This document shows, piece after piece, positions 17,922 through 18,041 of a DNA stretch of 18,041 nt. Origin of the DNA: Ectocarpus siliculosus. Taxonomy: Eukaryota > Sar > Phaeophyceae > Ectocarpales > Ectocarpaceae. A model generated the notes under the pieces. The model was not told the DNA's origin and did no database searches. It was given only the letters and a program-made list of their open reading frames with translations. The first letter of the stretch is position 1; the number at the start of each line of letters is the position of its first letter. Where the stretch lies: the NCBI GenBank assembly GCA_000310025.1, contig FN649751.1, positions 4,606,706 through 4,624,746 on the forward strand, given 5' to 3'. Position numbers and translations under genes: made by a program.

Positions 17922-18041
17922 TCCCCCCCCCCCATCCCTTTTTCCCCCCTTCCCCCCCCTCTTCTAAAAAAAAAAAAAAATCTTTTTTCAACCCCAACCA
18001 CCACACCCCTTTTTTTTTTTCCCCCCCTTTTTTTTTTTTTT
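17919..18041. other. Homopolymer-only tail, probable low-quality contig end
   Basis: This stretch consists almost wholly of C, T and A runs, including A14 and T10 or longer. It codes for nothing recognisable and resembles degraded read ends beside an assembly gap. Confidence 0.7.

Noticed and set aside
1-18041. CRISPR array, prokaryotic operon, or defence island
   Set aside because: No regularly spaced direct repeats, no closely packed same-strand genes and no ribosome-binding sites; the split genes point to a eukaryotic nuclear genome.

Overview
The window looks like nuclear DNA of an intron-rich, GC-rich eukaryotic alga. A brown alga of the Ectocarpus type is my best guess. The signs are small exons with GT-AG introns, long homopolymer C tracts in introns, Ala/Pro/Gln-rich coding sequence, a LINE-like reverse transcriptase tail, and an ASAF motif of the kind used for plastid import in stramenopiles. 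The assignment to Ectocarpus is inference. No bacterial gene organisation, CRISPR array, rRNA or convincing tRNA was seen.

Left part (1-8291): two genes stand head to head. On the minus strand, four exons between 2635 and 60 encode the first RNA-recognition motif of a U1A/U2B'' spliceosomal protein. Its residues align with the known family and all splice phases agree. The gene runs off the left edge, where a second RRM would be expected. On the plus strand, seven phase-consistent exons between 3249 and 8291 give a 435-residue protein with Pro/Ala/Gln-rich segments, a short leucine-zipper-like helix and one LSD1-type zinc finger (CX2CX14CX2C). I do not know its function. About 0.6 kb between the two start codons presumably carries both promoters.

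Middle part (8292-15650): this is gene-poor and hard to read. Both strands are stop-poor in places, and several exon-like segments can be joined in phase, but none has a firm family match. The better candidates are a possible two-exon segment at 9417-9927 with faint similarity to the CULT/Yippee zinc fold, and a four-exon basic/helical protein at 10934-12794 that includes a 15-base microexon. A frame-shifted minus-strand coding remnant lies at 11813-12195, a minus-strand exon with a hydrophobic segment at 13463-13788, and a signal-peptide start with an ASAF motif at 14818. An (AGGG)10 microsatellite lies at 14623-14662.

Right part (15652-18041): two short exons at 15652-15919 join perfectly in phase and end a gene whose 5' part was not identified. 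Further exon-like pieces lie at 16090-16620. From about 16760 a 5'-truncated LINE fragment begins. It keeps only the region C-terminal to the reverse transcriptase palm plus a Cys/His motif, in one uninterrupted frame to 17878. The last 156 bases are C, T and A homopolymer blocks that look like the low-quality end of a contig.
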